From Anseranas semipalmata (Eukaryota; Chordata; Aves; Anseriformes; Anseranatidae): DNA of 64,000 nt. The translations under genes and the position numbers were made by a program. Positions 48,986 through 63,189 of the stretch are shown one piece after another. Positions within the stretch are counted from its first letter, which is position 1. Every line of letters begins with the position of its first letter. The stretch spans positions 482,509 to 546,508 of the forward strand of contig VXAA01004006.1 in assembly GCA_013399115.1 (NCBI GenBank), given 5' to 3'. The notes under the pieces are model-generated. The model ran no database searches and had not been told where the DNA came from. It worked only from the letters and a program-made list of their open reading frames with translations.

Positions 48986-51900
48986 CACTCAAAACTGACG
49001 CCTCAAGAATAACTTTCCAATCAATGCCATGTTTGTTTATGCTGCTCAGTGGCGTGATTACACTGAAGTTCAGGTTCAAACTTGTCTCTTTGCTTGTTTG
49101 TAAGTCTGGAAAGAATTTCTGGGTGTCACTCACCCAGCAGAAAGTGAACTCTGTAACTTTTGACTGTTCTGGTTAGAGACAATTATAGCCCAACTGACCT
49201 GGTGTTGCATTATTGCACTTGGCAGCAAAGTTCAGCTATACCTAGATGAAGCAGGGATTTTGCTTCTCCACAAAGTATGGAAAGATCCTTGTTTTCTATA
49301 CTTGTATGTCGTGACCATTCAGATATAATAGTTGCTATATCCAAATCTTTCCTTATAGAGTAATACAGTTTCATTTACTACACTGTGCCTCCTGACTGCC
49401 TCACACATGCATACTATTGGATGAACTCTAATGGCCTCTTCTCTTCACATCAGTTTGCCTTCCTCTTTATGGTCATTGAGAATTTGTGGTTAGTAGATTT
49501 CTAGCTCTGCTTGGTCATCTTTGCTCACCGGTAAAAGGGTGGGAAAAAACAATGGCAAAACAGACAATGATCTTTAAAACACTACCAAAAATGCTAAACT
49601 TTCAGAACATTTGCAGTTTGGATGTGCTACAGCTAGTCCTGCTTTGGAACTCCTTGGAGTTAAAATTACTGGGAATTTTTCAACTAGCTGTTTCTCATAT
49701 TTTCACATCATATCTGTGCTTGGCCTATTTGTCTCTGTAGAGCTCATTCTGCTCCTGCACTGCTGCATTAAAGGCCAGTTCCTCTAGCTTTGCTGTCCAC
49801 AGAATCTCTCTCGCTTGGTACTCGTAGTCTAAGCTCAAAGCAGTTGCTTGACTTTCTATTTGACCCCAGTGTACTTGAATGTTACTATTTTTCAATTTAA
49901 ACAGCCAAGAGATATCTGCCTAGACATACCAGGATGGAATGTGAGGAATGTGAAGTGGGAGCTAAACAGTACCGGCAGCACCTGGGAGCAGCTAGCCTTC
50001 ATACCTGCCTTGGAAAAACACAAGATAAATCTCAGGTCCAAGGGGGACCAGTTAATATGAGTGTCTGAAAGGACCTACCACCATCCATGCAGCTGAGGGG
50101 GATCAAGTCACTGAAGACCAGTAGAGAAAACAGAGGAGAAAGACATTTGGGGTCTGTGGTTTATTGCCACTCGGGCATGTGCGAGTACATGAGTCAGCTG
50201 GGTACAACCCCTTTCTGCAAATATTCAGTCTCATATGAGGTTTAAGCATCTGACTTTAGTTGCTGCCAATAAAAGATATTAGGCTGAAAATGTTTCAGCA
50301 TGAAAGACAACCACTGAAGCCAACATCAGGGCTTCTCTTTCCCTCAAATATGAGGGCAAAGCCCCACAGCCTAGCAGTGAAGGTCAGCAAATGATGAAAA
50401 CCAACTCATGCTTTGTTAGAATGAAACTTGTTGAGAGCCAGAGCACAACAGCAGCAAGTTCCTGTTGGAGCCTGCAGTGATTTGCATGAGACCATCACTC
50501 CTCTGCTAACGTACAGCATTTTCAGAAGGGTTGCTGATCCCTACTGAATTGGAAATGGTTTTCTCTTTCTTCCTTTGTTTTGTTGACACACTGCTTATAA
50601 GAGTGCACCAAGGTCAGGTCTGCCTTCCTCTGTGCCATTATGAAACGGGAAACTAGTGGAGATGTCAAAGGAATCAGGCTGAAGAAGCTGGTGTGATTAT
50701 TGCTACAGAGCTGAATATACTCTCTAAAGTCTCTGCCAGAGACTCATCCAATTCCAGCCAGAAGGTTTCAGACAGACAGGAGATTTCAGGTTTGTGGGGA
50801 GTTTTGTCTGGTTGTGGTTAACTTTGCCTTTTTTAATTATTTATTAAATATATTTGGATTTGGTTCAACTGGGATGGAATTACAAATTTTTGCCAGAGAA
50901 GATGGAGCATCAGACAGATCCTGAATCTGCAGATACTAACCCTACCTCACGGTCAGAAAACAGGCACCTTCATGAATAATGCTCTGCATAAGGGAAAAAC
51001 TGTCCTGTTAAGAGAAAGACTTTCCCAGCCTAGAATAGAGAGTCTTCTCTCAAAGATTACAAGACAGTTCAGCTAATACTTCAGGTCTTTCTGCTGATGC
51101 AAAGAAACCAAACAGCACATGGAAGTGTTAGAAGGGGGTAGATTTCATCTTGTCAAAGACATTCAGGATTTTCTTCTAGCAGCATGGGAAAGATTAGAGT
51201 GCTTTTGAAAAAGACAGAAACCACATAAACCTTGTGTACAATCATATAGCAGCAGCAAAGCAAGGGATGAAGAGAAAGTCTAAAGTGAATTCTTCTGGCT
51301 ACTCCAACTGCCCTCCCAAAGGAATGAGAATTGAAGTTGCATTTCTTGGTAAGACACCCAATGCCAAGGACTGTAAAATGACACTGGGTCCCATAAAAGG
51401 GACCCATTCTGTTCAATTTATTACAGGAAAGGTAAATATCTTTGCTCATTTTACTCATATCAGTTCTGAATCTATGTCCATTAACCATATAAGCTGTATA
51501 GTGGTGCGAGGGAAACAGCTGGTGAGAGAATCTGGCCGAGTATCAAAGAGAATTCACTAAAAAGCCGTAATTCTGAGTAAGAATGGCTAACAAAGTTCAA
51601 GGAGACTCCTGTGGGATCTTGTACCCAGAGAGAAAGGATTTAGACAAAGTAAGATCCTACCAGTGAAAACTGAAAAATCCACATAGTCATTGAAAGGTGG
51701 GAATAAACTCTTTAAAATAAAAGGAAGGATGCAAAAGGAGCAACTCAGCACAGTTTGTTACTTTTTGACCTTCGGTGGCACATTACTCCCTTAACCAGCC
51801 CACCAGAAAACAGAGACGCATGGAAAACAAGTGCTGCTAGGTATCAACATGAGAGAGAGTCTTATTTCACCAATTCTCAAAATAAGCTTAACTATATTAT

Positions 51901-52308
51901 ATGATGGTAACAGATCAAATCTGAGACACCAAATTTTCAGTCCCAAAGATAGAAACATTTTATCCATTTCTGGGAAATGCCAATGATCCTACAAACTTAG
52001 ATGCTGGTGTCTGAATTGAGACAACTGTCACTGAAGGTGCTGAAAGGTGTGAATGACAAAACAAGACCAGGGAACCTGAAGCTAGAAGTGTACAAGATGA
52101 TGAATCGCCAAGACAGCCTAGTGATGCTGGGGTCAAGCAGTAGGGGGAAAAAAAGTCAACAGGCCATGGGTATTCGAACCTGCATCTAAACATGTTTACT
52201 TTCAGCCTAACATTATCCATATTTGTCACAAACAGAAGCAGAACCTATTTCTGTCCATTACCCTTGAGGAATGCTGCAATATTGCCTTATGACATGATAT
52301 TCACTCAC
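48986..52308. other. Unique non-coding sequence
   Basis: No exon supported. A plus-strand frame at 51234-51560 and a minus-strand frame at 51153-51488 overlap almost completely and cannot both be real. Neither is framed by good splice sites at both ends. Confidence 0.5.
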
Positions 52309-52587
52309 GAGATAGGCACTTCTCTAAATTGAGTGCTTTCTAACACCAGATAGACTTTCAGACTTGCTTCTTTAGCATATGCTTTTTCAAATAGCTTGCT
52401 GTCCAGTGACTTAGTCACATGCTTATGCCACTGATCATTCAGAGAGTATTTCATAAATTCTCTGGGAAAATACTCGGGCTTGGCTAGATAAACAACAGAG
52501 CCACGCCTGTCACAGAAATTCCCTGCTCTGCGTGGAACAAACTGAAGACAGGGGGAGATGTTTCCACAGTCAGCACAAGAGCTACCA
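52309..52587 (-). CDS. Candidate internal exon, 93 codons, phase 2-2
   Basis: On the minus strand the 3' splice site CACCTTTCACTCCTCAG (exon starting at 52587) and the near-perfect donor ATCTC|GTGAGTGA (exon ending at 52309) enclose 279 nt. The block is open in one frame, with both boundaries in phase 2. The peptide begins GSSCADCGNISPCLQFVPRR, then reads through CDRRGSVVYLAKPEYFPREF, SLNDQWHKHVTKSLDSKLFE and LKVYLVLESTQFREVPIS. Composition is globular-protein-like. There are four Cys in the first 35 residues and none after. The frame also stays open upstream of the acceptor. I cannot name the protein. This is the most exon-like block in the window on splice signals, phase and length, but conservation is untested. 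Confidence 0.4.
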
Positions 52588-55500
52588 CTGAGGAGTGAAA
52601 GGTGCTCACCTGTAAGCTTGAACTTGAGGGCTACAGCTAACAAGCAGAACAGCCAGAATAACCTGTTTCAATCCACTGACCATTTCAAACATTTACAAGT
52701 GGAAGGAAGTGCTGGGATTGTATTTGATCAGCTCCTATTGTTTCAAGAAATGCACCTCTGCAGAAGAGAACAAAGAGATGGTCAGGGGATAGGCCATGTC
52801 GCACAGGCACAGCCAGCCAGAGCAAAGCCCAAGAGGGTGGCACAGACTGTTGAACGAGCTCAGTCACCTTGTGGGAAGAGCAGTGGGGACTCCCATTGCC
52901 CCTGTTTGGTGCCTGGTGGCTGTGGAAGGAGCTCACAGGATGATGGGATTTGAGTGAGCTGCACTGGTTTGCTTTTAGGTCTCGTGCTTTATTAATTTCT
53001 GGATTTACAACACGTCACTGGTCTGGAAGCATTAGTGTACCTGTGGAAAGGCAGTTCCTTGTTCCCAGCTATCCTAGCTGCATATGTACAACAAGGACAG
53101 AAAGGGGGGCATGGCAGTTTTAGAGGGACAAAGTGATTTTTGGATCCTCGCAGGTCCCTTCCTTTTGTCTGGTGCGAATTAGAGCCCCTTGGAGGCAGCT
53201 CTGAGATGTGCTCTGATCCCCAGTGCCAACGATGGGCAGTGCATTTCAGTACAGCCCATTTGCAGCATCCCTCTACGGTGTTTCATGAGCTGGAAGGAGT
53301 GTACCAAATGAGTTGTTCTTGCCTCTTCTGCCCCCTTTCTACAGCCCCGGAGAGCTGTCAGGACAGCATATCAGATACTAAATGCAAGTAGGAGTCAAGT
53401 CCTGCCCCAAGAGTGACTAAGAGGTTTGTTAAATAAACTGCCTGCTCTGACTGGTAAAGGTGACTGGAAAGGCTGATGTGTTTGTTTCCTTTAAAACGGG
53501 TGTGAATCTTACAGGAAACACCATCCTTGGAAGCAAACTGCATGCCTTCAGGCATGTCTAAGAGCATTACAGACCTCAAGCAAATACTCCAAAAGACACC
53601 AGGAATTCATTAGTGTGAATGAACTACTCCGCTGAACTCTGCAACCCCCTGCACTGCAAGCTGCTGTAGAACTAAACCCCCAAATGCTTCAGCAGGGCTG
53701 ACCATGCTGCCGTCAGCCACATACCAATGAAGCCCAGGAGCATTCACCTCCTCCACCTCGGGCATCCCAGCACAGGTGGCCTGCCTCCTTCTCTTGGGTG
53801 TACCTACTCTGCTGACTTCACAGAGGATTTAGGCACCCAGAAGTAGGCCTCAAAACTGCACTGAAATGAAAGGGCACAAACAAGTGGTGCAAACAGCCCT
53901 TCTCCCTGTCAAAATGTCAGAATGCAAGGGAGGGCAGTGAATTTTAATGCATGACCAGAAGCTGCTGTAAAATTCCTTGCAGAAAGAGATCTATTATGTT
54001 TATCACAACTTTATAAGTAAGGTTAATACCCTGGCATTGACCCTGCCTCATATGTCCTTAGCAGAACTACCATGTTTTGTCCCACTAAGATTTTACAGCA
54101 GAAGAGAGAACACATGGCCAGTAACCTGCTACAAACAGGTACTTTTCTTCTCTCCCTCCCTCGGCCCCCACCCTTTGTAGCAGGGAAGACAACACTCCTG
54201 CCAGAGAACGTCAGCCTGTGACCAGCTTATGCCCAAGGAAAAAGAGACTGATCAGCCACTCTGGTCTTTATCCTGGCAGTTGAATAGCCTGGGTGAAAAT
54301 CAACATTATCATAAACCATTCAATTGCTGAAAGTCACTTACCCTCAGAAGGATCTGAATAGCAACCATTTTAAAATCCTTACATACATCCATTTACAGAA
54401 GCTGAACTGTGGGAGTAGACAGACCTATTTTTCAGCTAGCATGATAATCAAGTCATTCCTCATTTAAGAGTGAATCCATTTGCCTTGGTATTCGACCCAA
54501 ATAATAGCTCTAGAAATTGATATGTAATCTCCAACTAAAACTAAGATTAAGCAGAGGCCACCAAACTCCTTTGTTCCTCAAAAGACATTTAAAATCCCTG
54601 ACCAGATTCTGATCTTGATGTGAATCTGAACACTGAATTAAATTCAAAAGCCACAGTGTTAAAGTGGTGTTTCTCAGTAGCCTCCAGTGTAGCCCTGAAG
54701 ATCAGAATCTGTCCTTAATATTTCTGCACATGGTACTGTGCAGAACTAGCTCCAGACTATTTATAGCTCACACACTATATATACACTGCAGCTTCCAAAA
54801 GCATATTTTATCTTTTGGGAGGACAATGCTTTAGAATTGTAAGAAAAGGCATAGTTTTGTTAAAAAATCTGCTCAAACCCTTAACCTGGAAGAGTGGCCC
54901 CATGCTGCCAATCAGATAATAAGCTTAATTCTTACATCACACTTTATTTGTAGCTCACTGTGTAGTTAATGGTTGCAGCTTATCTAACAGGAGAAATGTG
55001 AAACCAGAGTTTTAGAACAATAGGAACATGCCTGTCACCAGCAGGCTGCCAATGAATCATGTCCCTGCAGTCAAGCTCTCCCAGAAGGTCATTTGCAACA
55101 GAAATACATCTCTGCCTGTAGCTGGCAAAATGCTGAAAAGCGTTTTTCAACTCAAATAAAACATCAAGCAGATCAATTATCAGAACAACTTCACCTTGCA
55201 GTATTTTCAAGTTCTGTTGACTGCAAGACTTACTAATAAAGGTTACCAAGTGAGCAGACCTGCTTGCTTCTGTGTCTGAGATTCTAGGGGTGTTTTTAAC
55301 TTTGCCCTAAATTCAAGGAAGCTAAAAACCCAACCACTCACAAACTCTAAGACAAAAGTGACTTAATGTTATCTTTCACATTAAAAAAAAAAAAAAGAAA
55401 AGAAAAGAAAAAAAGGTATCATTTAAACAAGAGTAACATTCTCCCACAGCATTCAGAATGGAAACCCTGAAACCACTGAAAGACAGTGAACTCTCTAAAA

Positions 55501-58500
55501 AGGAATTCGTAGGAAACAGAAAGCAGCACTGACACTTTTTCTTTCTTGCCTAAAGATATGAAAAAAGAGGATAAGGAAGCACAAAAAAAAAATCAGCTAT
55601 TACCTGTGTCAAATACGGAAGTTATTTTTGCTAATACATAATTATTTTAAAGTGACATTTTCACTGCTGTGTCTGAAGCTTAAAGAGAAAAATCTCATCT
55701 GCTGCACTTGCAGAAGAGATCCAGATTGTCTGCAAGAGGGAAGAGAACAGATGATGGGGGGGATCTATTCTTTTAAGAAGAATGTCATTGGCACAAACAG
55801 CTGGCAGTTGGTGGCATATTATTTATATGTGCAGTTGGTCATGTTTTTTAACTGATAAGAAAGCGATACCTCATTTGCAATTCAGGTGAGGAACATGAAT
55901 GGCTACACAGCGCCACTGGCCCCTGGGCCACGTCTCTTATCATATCAAAAACATCTGTCACAGTGCAAATGAATTCATTATAAAAGCACATCAAATGTGC
56001 AGTTTCAGGATGAGACAGCAGTCTGCAAAGAAACCAGAAAAACAACCTCCCCCTGTAAAAGCTGGGATGGTCTGGCCCATTTTTACCATTTGGGAGGAGG
56101 GGAAGCACTTGGAGAGGAAGGGGAGGGGGAGAAAAAGAGAGAAACCTTGGAAATGTCACCATTATAAATGATCCCTTCTCCAGGAGCCACCTGTGTCTGA
56201 GAACAGGCGAGGGTCTGGTGGTTCACATGCAGAGTGTGCAGACATTGCAAAATGAGCATCACGACACTGCCCGCCGAGTCCTCCGCTCCTGCAGGCTGCG
56301 GACAGACCCCCATGTGATCCTGGTCCTCGTGGCCCAGAGGACTTCAGCTGAGGAAACAGCAGTGGGCTGGGGAAGCAAGGCTGCACGCAGGGGTGGTCAG
56401 GGTGGGTGTTACCGGCAGAAGTGCATTTGTAGGGCCTCTGTGCACACAAAATGGAAACGAATCCCATTTCAGGGGAGATGACAATGAGCTGATAGGAGCT
56501 TCCACTTCCAGGGAAGGCAAGGCGCGTCCTTAATCCATGCTGAAGAGAAAAACAGGACAGGTTGAAAACAGCTCAGGCACCCACATTCATCCCTGCATAA
56601 TGCTGCATGTGGCGTGAGTCTCAAATGCAATCATTTGTAACGTGGGCCATGTTTATCTCTGCTGTTGTTCTTCAGGGCTGGGTCCAATACCCCTGTGAGT
56701 ATGAAGATATTTTTGTGCTCCTCTTTAGCAGGGATGAGGACAGCCCAAGGTGACTTCAAAGGCCCTTATGCCTAGAAGAGGCCTAGAAATGCTTGTGCAG
56801 CTCTGGGGTCTCAACCCAACCACCCGCTTCCAATCTGTGTCACACTGAATGACCACATCCTGATCTGTGTTTGGGCTTTTATTAAAGAAATTTTAAAAAG
56901 TTTGTTTTTTCCTCTTGCAGAGAACCCCCTCTGATACTGATGCACAGGAGAAAGCTAGAGACAGACTGGACTGGACCATTACTTCTTCAGTCCACGCACA
57001 GCAGCCAGGCACATGGTGCCGTCTCTCACTGTCCTCTCACTGACTGCTTCAGTGAGCCTCCCTGGCTGCTGCTGCAGTCATGGATGAAATGCAAAGCACC
57101 CTCATTTTCTCCCCTAACAGTACCACAGCCAGGCATACAGCTTAAAAAAAAATCTGGGGAAAATACCTATTTTAACTTTGCTGCTAATCACAAAACATAT
57201 ACTCTTAAATATGCATACATCAGCAGAAGCAGTGGGTAAGGGCTCCCATTCTAAAACAAACAGAAATGTGCACTTTGAGCCCTCATATGAAATGGCAGTA
57301 AAAGCCCAACCCAATAATTATTTTCCTTGATTTTCAGCCAGACGAGGCACAAGACAAATAAGTCATCAAGGACAAATAAAAGGAGGTTCATTCATCGCAT
57401 TCAGGGCTGGAATCTTTAATGGTCACCAAATGAACTAAGATAACTAAGTAACCATTGTAAATATTAATCTTTAAAGGAAAACAATACTCCCAACAACAGG
57501 AAGCCTGATAAGACATTGGATGTTGCCATCAGTGTTATGGAGTCTCTCTGATTTCCTTAGTTTTTTCTTATGCCTGTAGAGAGATCAGGAAGGGGAACAT
57601 ATGGTATCTCTCAAAGGAAGTAAATTAACATTATTAATAGCTAATGTGGGAGAGGTGAAACAGTGATTGTTCGTGGTGGTTGTTATTGTGCTTTTGTTTG
57701 GTGGTGGTGGGGAGCCTGCCTGCTAGTGAGCTTAAGCACTCAAGCCAAATTCACAATCTTATATTTATAAACAGAGATCTGATAACAGTTGCCTAAGCAT
57801 CCATGATGCTTTGCCAGCGCACGCACATCAAGCTGATCGGAAGGGACTGTGTCTTGGGGTTTGTCCCGGGAGTTAGCTAATCCACAGCAAGGGACAACGA
57901 GGACTTATGGCATGGTCCCCGTTCCCAAGTAACTCCTTGTGTGGACCTTCATCCTCCTCTTCATATTTATTCAGTTTGAAGCAATGCTGCTGAGGAGGCA
58001 AAGCTGTTCTCTGGCACCCACGAGGCAGCGGATGAGGGGGCCACTGAGGAGATGGGCTCTCACAGGCAATGGTCACTGATGTGGGACTTTCAAGCTCATA
58101 GCAATGGGCACCAGCAGGTTTTTGAGGGCTGTGCAGCAGCACAGTGTGTAAACAGAAGAATTATTTTTTGGAAAATGATGATAAAGTGCTGTCTCAGGAT
58201 GGATTTGAACTGGTGAGCTGGAAGAGTGTCTCAGAGTCCTGAGGCTGCTTGCAATTTCCCTGCACTAAGAGAAGAATTTACCTTTCTTAGGTCTTCTGCT
58301 TTCATCTCTCTCCCAAAAACCTACAAGATGATATTTATTTCCCCTAACATTGACACTTACAGAAGATATATCATAAGCTATGGCTACTCAGAAGAGTGGG
58401 ACCCTGAGCCCAGCCTCTGCTCTGTTTGTCCCAGAACACCTGAAAGCAACAGTACAATCCTCATTTCTTCAAGAAATCCTGTACTCTATACTTTCTTCCC

Positions 58501-61500
58501 CAAAATTAAAGCCACGGGCAACTCTTCAGTGGCCTGGCAGAGATGGACTTCATGACACCTTTCATGCAGAGATCATCTGTGAAATAATTTGGCATAGAAG
58601 ACTTAATTAAAATTACCCAGTGAGCTTGGCAGGTATAAGCAAGTTTTGGTGAAACTGCTTAATAAACTCTTTAAAAGGAAAACAGTGGATTTTGGTATAA
58701 TTACTGGACCTTAATAAAAATTGAGTAACCCAATGAGAAAACTTCATGCTTCAGTGCACATGGTGATTGCTTTATGAAGACAAAGAAATTCCCTCTGCCC
58801 TTGAAAGCTTAGAGTTCAATTGCAAGTTGACAGCTAGATTTTGATTTTTAGGTCTGAAAAGGACAACTTGAATATCTTAAGACAGTACAGGCTTCAGTTA
58901 AACTTAGTTTGTTTACACAGCAGCGGTACCTGTCTGTTTCCCTACCATAAAATTTTACTTGAAAAGACTTTCAGTGAACTCTGATTAAGTTTGTGCCTGA
59001 GCTGGTCTAAAACACCTCTTCCTGGTTGATGAAAGGATATTTTACTTCTTACTTATCACATTGACCAAAAAGATCGTGAAAAGCTGACAGAGCTGTGCCT
59101 TGTTTGCTGGCCCTGCAGAGTCATATGACAAGGATAAATTGTTCTGTTCTGAAGCCTGGATGGTTTATATCGCTGCAAAGTTTTCCATGCTGCCAATTTT
59201 AGGGCCCTTTGGTATTTCAAGTTATGTAAAGTCATAATAAAACTGTTCCTCCTTGGCTCCACAGAATGGGATTCTGCTTGATCAGGACAGGGCTGAATTC
59301 CAGACATGAAAGAGAAGATGCTCTCATGCTTATGAGAGAACGTTTCCAAAACATCTACAGCAATATGAGAAGACAGATGTTTAACCAGGGCAGTTCTACA
59401 ATCAGGTGAGACTCTGCCTCAGGGAAATTATATGTGTCAAGCCAGACTCTTTAGTGACTGAAACAACTTCTGAAAAAGGCAACAAATCTGCATATCTTCA
59501 TAATCTTAACAACCAGTATGATGACATTACCCTGATGACTACAACTCATTGCACTGTGGTCACACATTCGCTTCTGGTTGCCTGTCCCCACCTTCCATCC
59601 ACTTTGGACACCAAGTGGGCATTTGGTGGTGCCAGATGAAAACAACCCTACTCTAAAACCACCACAACCTGAAGAAGAAAGCAAGTTACAGTGTGCTTAT
59701 AGGGAATTACAACACCAAGTCCGAAAGTTGAGATCTCCAAGGGCCCTACCTATGTGTCTTATGCTGATATCAGTGGGGTCTTGGAGGATGCAGGACTGTG
59801 GCAGCTGGAGAACGTGAGCAGCACTGGGCCATGCAAAGGACACGCTTACACAGTTAACACCTCCCCCCCCAAGCTACTTGTTCCTTCTGACCTATTTTCT
59901 GCCCTTACCACGTAATTAATCACTTTGAGCTTTGTGGAAGGATTGAGTTGTCTGGGGGTGGCTGCAATTGCTTGGTTGTAACTTGGACTCTCCACCCACG
60001 CAGGTAGGTACAGGGAAACTTGGCACTCCCTCGCTCCTCCCCACTCATCCACCTCAGACCGGGTGCAGGAGCCAGCCCCCTTCCCCTGTGGCACATGAGA
60101 GCAAAGGGCGGACTTGGCCTCTGCCCCGTGCTTGACCGGAGCAGCAGCACCCGGAGCAAGACGGTGCCAGGTTATTTGTGGTAAAGCTCAGCACTTGATT
60201 ACTAATCTCAGGAAACGAGGGGAAAGCAGAAGAGGGATTTTGACCCCATGGTGCGTCTTAGCTGACGTGGGCACACACTGCCTCCCAGGGCTACCCGAGG
60301 GAAGTGTGCCTCCGGGGCACTCCTCCCCACACCCCATCCAACACCACAGCCTAGGGCATGCCTGGAGCTTCCACAGGACAATTTCTAGGACAAATATTGA
60401 GGATAATTAAGGATAATCTCTGCTTTAGGTGTCTTACAAAGAAGGTCAGGTACTCTTTCCTTGTCAGATGCAGTGAAGTTAGGCAGCTCCCATTAATAGC
60501 AAGTACTTGTGTCTCAGAACAAATAATAATTAAAAAAAAGCCTTATCTAGTTCCTAAATGTTTCCTAGATTTAATCTTCTCAAAACTCAGACAAGATCAT
60601 TACAGCAAGCTCTGCCTCAAGAGCCATAAGAGTGAATGACATTCCCAGCACCAATCTCCTGTTGGTGTACGATTTCTGTGCTGTACCCACACTAGCAAAT
60701 ACAGAGGTACTATAATATTTATGTCCTGAGCTCAGGTAATAACATCCTTTCAAATAATTTGACAGGTCAGGGTAGATTAGATACAGTCACATGAAAGCAA
60801 AGGAGGGATCTGCCCCAGCAACTTGAGCTATTTTTCTTGTGGTCTGCTGATTTCATAATATTTAGTCATAAGATGGTTTTGATATTCACTTATTATCATG
60901 ACAGGCTTCTTCCTAAATAGCCTTTGGGTAGATGTTTGCACCACTGGCAAAGTGGAGAAGTTGGGGCTAACCAGTTCCTGCCCTTGAAAGATCCCACTGT
61001 CCTCACCCATGGGGACCTGGGAGGGCGCAGCATGTTGTACTATCTCTTCTGCCGATGGACGGGACTGCTGACATAGGAGGAGATCTGGTAAAACAGTGCG
61101 TTCCAGCCTCTGTTTCACAATCCTTGTGCACCTAAAGCCCAATTTCCAAGAAATCGGAGCAACAGCAGTTCCCGTCCATGTGAAGAAGGGATGTTCCCTG
61201 GGAACATCTGCCTTGTGCAATCAGATGCGATGCTGAAGGTGAAGGACCAGCCAAAGGAGGCTGGCTGGCCTGTGGTCAAGCCAAGGCTGTGCTCATGCTC
61301 AAGAGGCAAGTTCAGCGATTTCTATGGAAAGGTTGATGCAAAACACAGGGAAAACACGTGGCAACAAATACACAGAGCACAGTAACTCTCAAGCCATTTG
61401 CAGCACTCCTGGCCCAGCAATCCCCTTTATCAGGCCTTCATGTCTATCTCTCCTTTTTACATCTAGGCACGTTGTTACAGTACTAGAGCAGCTTCAGCAA

Positions 61501-61524
61501 TGTTTTTAATGCTTGAGAAAAGTA
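52588..61524. other. Unique non-coding stretch, possibly intronic
   Basis: If the 52.3-kb exon is real, an upstream exon should lie to the right. I examined minus-strand open blocks at 53358-53579 and 54980-55249 but could not join them in phase. An A-rich AAAAG tract lies at 55383-55414. Nothing else is supported. Confidence 0.4.
55383..55414. repeat. A-rich AAAAG tract
   Basis: A run of about 13 A followed by AGAAAAGAAAAGAAAA-type units, a simple repeat. Confidence 0.9.
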
Positions 61525-61612
61525 TTGGATAGCTTGTCCAGAATCCCATAATAGTAAAGCCCAGAATCACACCTACAACTCTGTTCTCTAACTGATGCCC
61601 AACTGCCTGCAT
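61525..61612 (+). repeat. Possible MIR/CORE-SINE-like ancient fragment
   Basis: The block order CTTGTCCAGAATCCCATAAT, AGTAAAGCCCAGAATCACACC, then TCTGTTCTCTAAC and GCCCAACTGCCT parallels the middle-to-end part of old amniote MIR/CORE-SINE-like repeats. Their usual order is 'CTTGCCCAAGGTCACA', 'AGT---GC-GAA', 'ACC', 'CTC-TAAC', 'CC'. It is strongly diverged and would need a profile search. It may be the same family as the pieces at 6.3 and 7.85 kb. Confidence 0.35.
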
Positions 61613-63189
61613 AATTTTCAGTCTAGCTCTGCTGAAATCTTTTGTTGTGACAAGCATCTAAATACTTTATTTCACTTTTGGCTTATAAACTATGAGATCA
61701 CATTAGTAAGATGCAATACTACAAGAAATGCATCCAAATGTAAAGTTTTCTCAAAGCAAAATGGAAATGTTTTTGTCTGAAACTGTAAAAATAGGGTGTG
61801 CTTACACAATCAGAAAGAAAAAAGCACTTTATACTTAACATAAGTGTGCTTTCAGGTGCCTTATGCACAAAGCAGAATCAGGCTTAGTGCATTCTGAATA
61901 CTCCCTCAGCCCCAACACATTTGAAATTTTGGGTTGGAGCCCTACTTAATTCATCCATAACGAGAAAGTCAGACTGATCTGTTATTCTATCCTGAGCCCA
62001 GCTTAACTATATTAACCATCAGAACAGGGTCATGTTCTGTTAAGTTTGTACTATCACATCCGTTAGTAACTTGAGTCATCTCAGCTCTCAATGCACTGAC
62101 ATTTATGGTCTTCTATACTCTTTTGTTTATGTTCAAAGTTCATTCATTGCCTTTTTCCATTAAGGCCCTGTAACACATTCTCTGCCCTACTGCCTCGTGC
62201 TACTTTCTTCTTACTTGAACCATCAGAAGTTTCTGTCACTGAAGAAGAAATAGTTTCCATAGAAACTCCAAAGAACAGGCTAAGTTAACGAGGCATAAAA
62301 TGAAGACAGTGTCCTCAAGCTCACCCGTTTTGAAAATCTAGGTCAGCAATGTTTGCTTAAAACATTCCACTCTTCTAAAACCATGTTCACTTGACTGTTA
62401 AGGATGTAATAAAAAGAGAGCATACCCCAAACTTAGCACGTTTAATATAATACCGTATGTCCCTGTGAATAAACCATTATTACAACTCCTCCAGTGTGTC
62501 TTCCCTGTTGCGTTTCCTTGGATAACCAATAGGCATTTTGTTTTACCATCCAGTTACTTATCTTCACCAAACATTTACTCTGGCCATCACTAACTGACTT
62601 TCAGGTAGCATTCGAGTAACCTGTTATGATATCACTGAGGTCAGGAGGCATTAGCTATGTCACTCATTATAATCTCATTTAGAGGATTTACAGGAACAAA
62701 AGGACTGCACACGTGAGAGTCAAATTCAATCTCAGCTTGAACACCGCACCGACAGAAGCCAAGGAATCAAAACCCATGCTGAAATTCTCGTTGGGTTTGC
62801 TCAGTTGATGCTGACTGATCTCAGCCACCAATGACAAGTGGCAAATTCTGGTCTGTTGAAGCATAATGGATTGTGCTACAGCAAATTAATTGTATACAGT
62901 GGGTTTCCTTAGTGACAATCACATTTCCTCTCAGGAGAAGAAACAGGCATACCAATATTAGTGCTAAAATACACTGTCAAGTACATAAAGTTATGGAAGA
63001 CTGCCTCAAAAAATTGCTGTGGAGGAAAATAACACTGATGATTTGCTCGTTATTTCCTCTGCTAATTGAAAGCAGATGTAATCAGTTGCAGTCAAATACC
63101 TTCTGAGATGCAACTAGTTCACTACAAAAGAAAAATACTCAAATTTTCGGTCATGTCTTATTCTGATCTCCACTATTTATAATTTAAAG
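61613..63189. other. Unique non-coding sequence
   Basis: No exon or repeat recognised. Confidence 0.5.

Noticed and set aside
52130..52190. tRNA B-box-like GGTTCGAATACCC on the minus strand
   Set aside because: No A box, anticodon arm or acceptor pairing was found, and the B box has a mismatch. Not a tRNA, and too little for a SINE call.
53358..53579. Minus-strand 73-codon frame with a TCCT|GTAAGA donor inside
   Set aside because: The donor would leave phase 1, which does not join in frame to the 52.3-kb candidate. The upstream acceptor is weak.
54980..55249. Minus-strand block with an Ile/Leu/Val-rich, helix-like peptide (QGEVVLIIDLLDVLFELKNA)
   Set aside because: It looks somewhat protein-like, but the only acceptor (AGTCTTGCAG, near 55221) has a weak pyrimidine tract, the donor options are poor, and phases could not be joined to the 52.3-kb block.
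58200..58260. Minus-strand AGTTCAAATCC resembling a B box
   Set aside because: No supporting tRNA arms or SINE body are visible.
60828..61220. 130-codon minus-strand frame ending in SRPQEK
   Set aside because: It could be a terminal exon (acceptor-like GGGCTTTAG within it), but there is no poly(A) signal, domain or partner exon. Chance is more likely.
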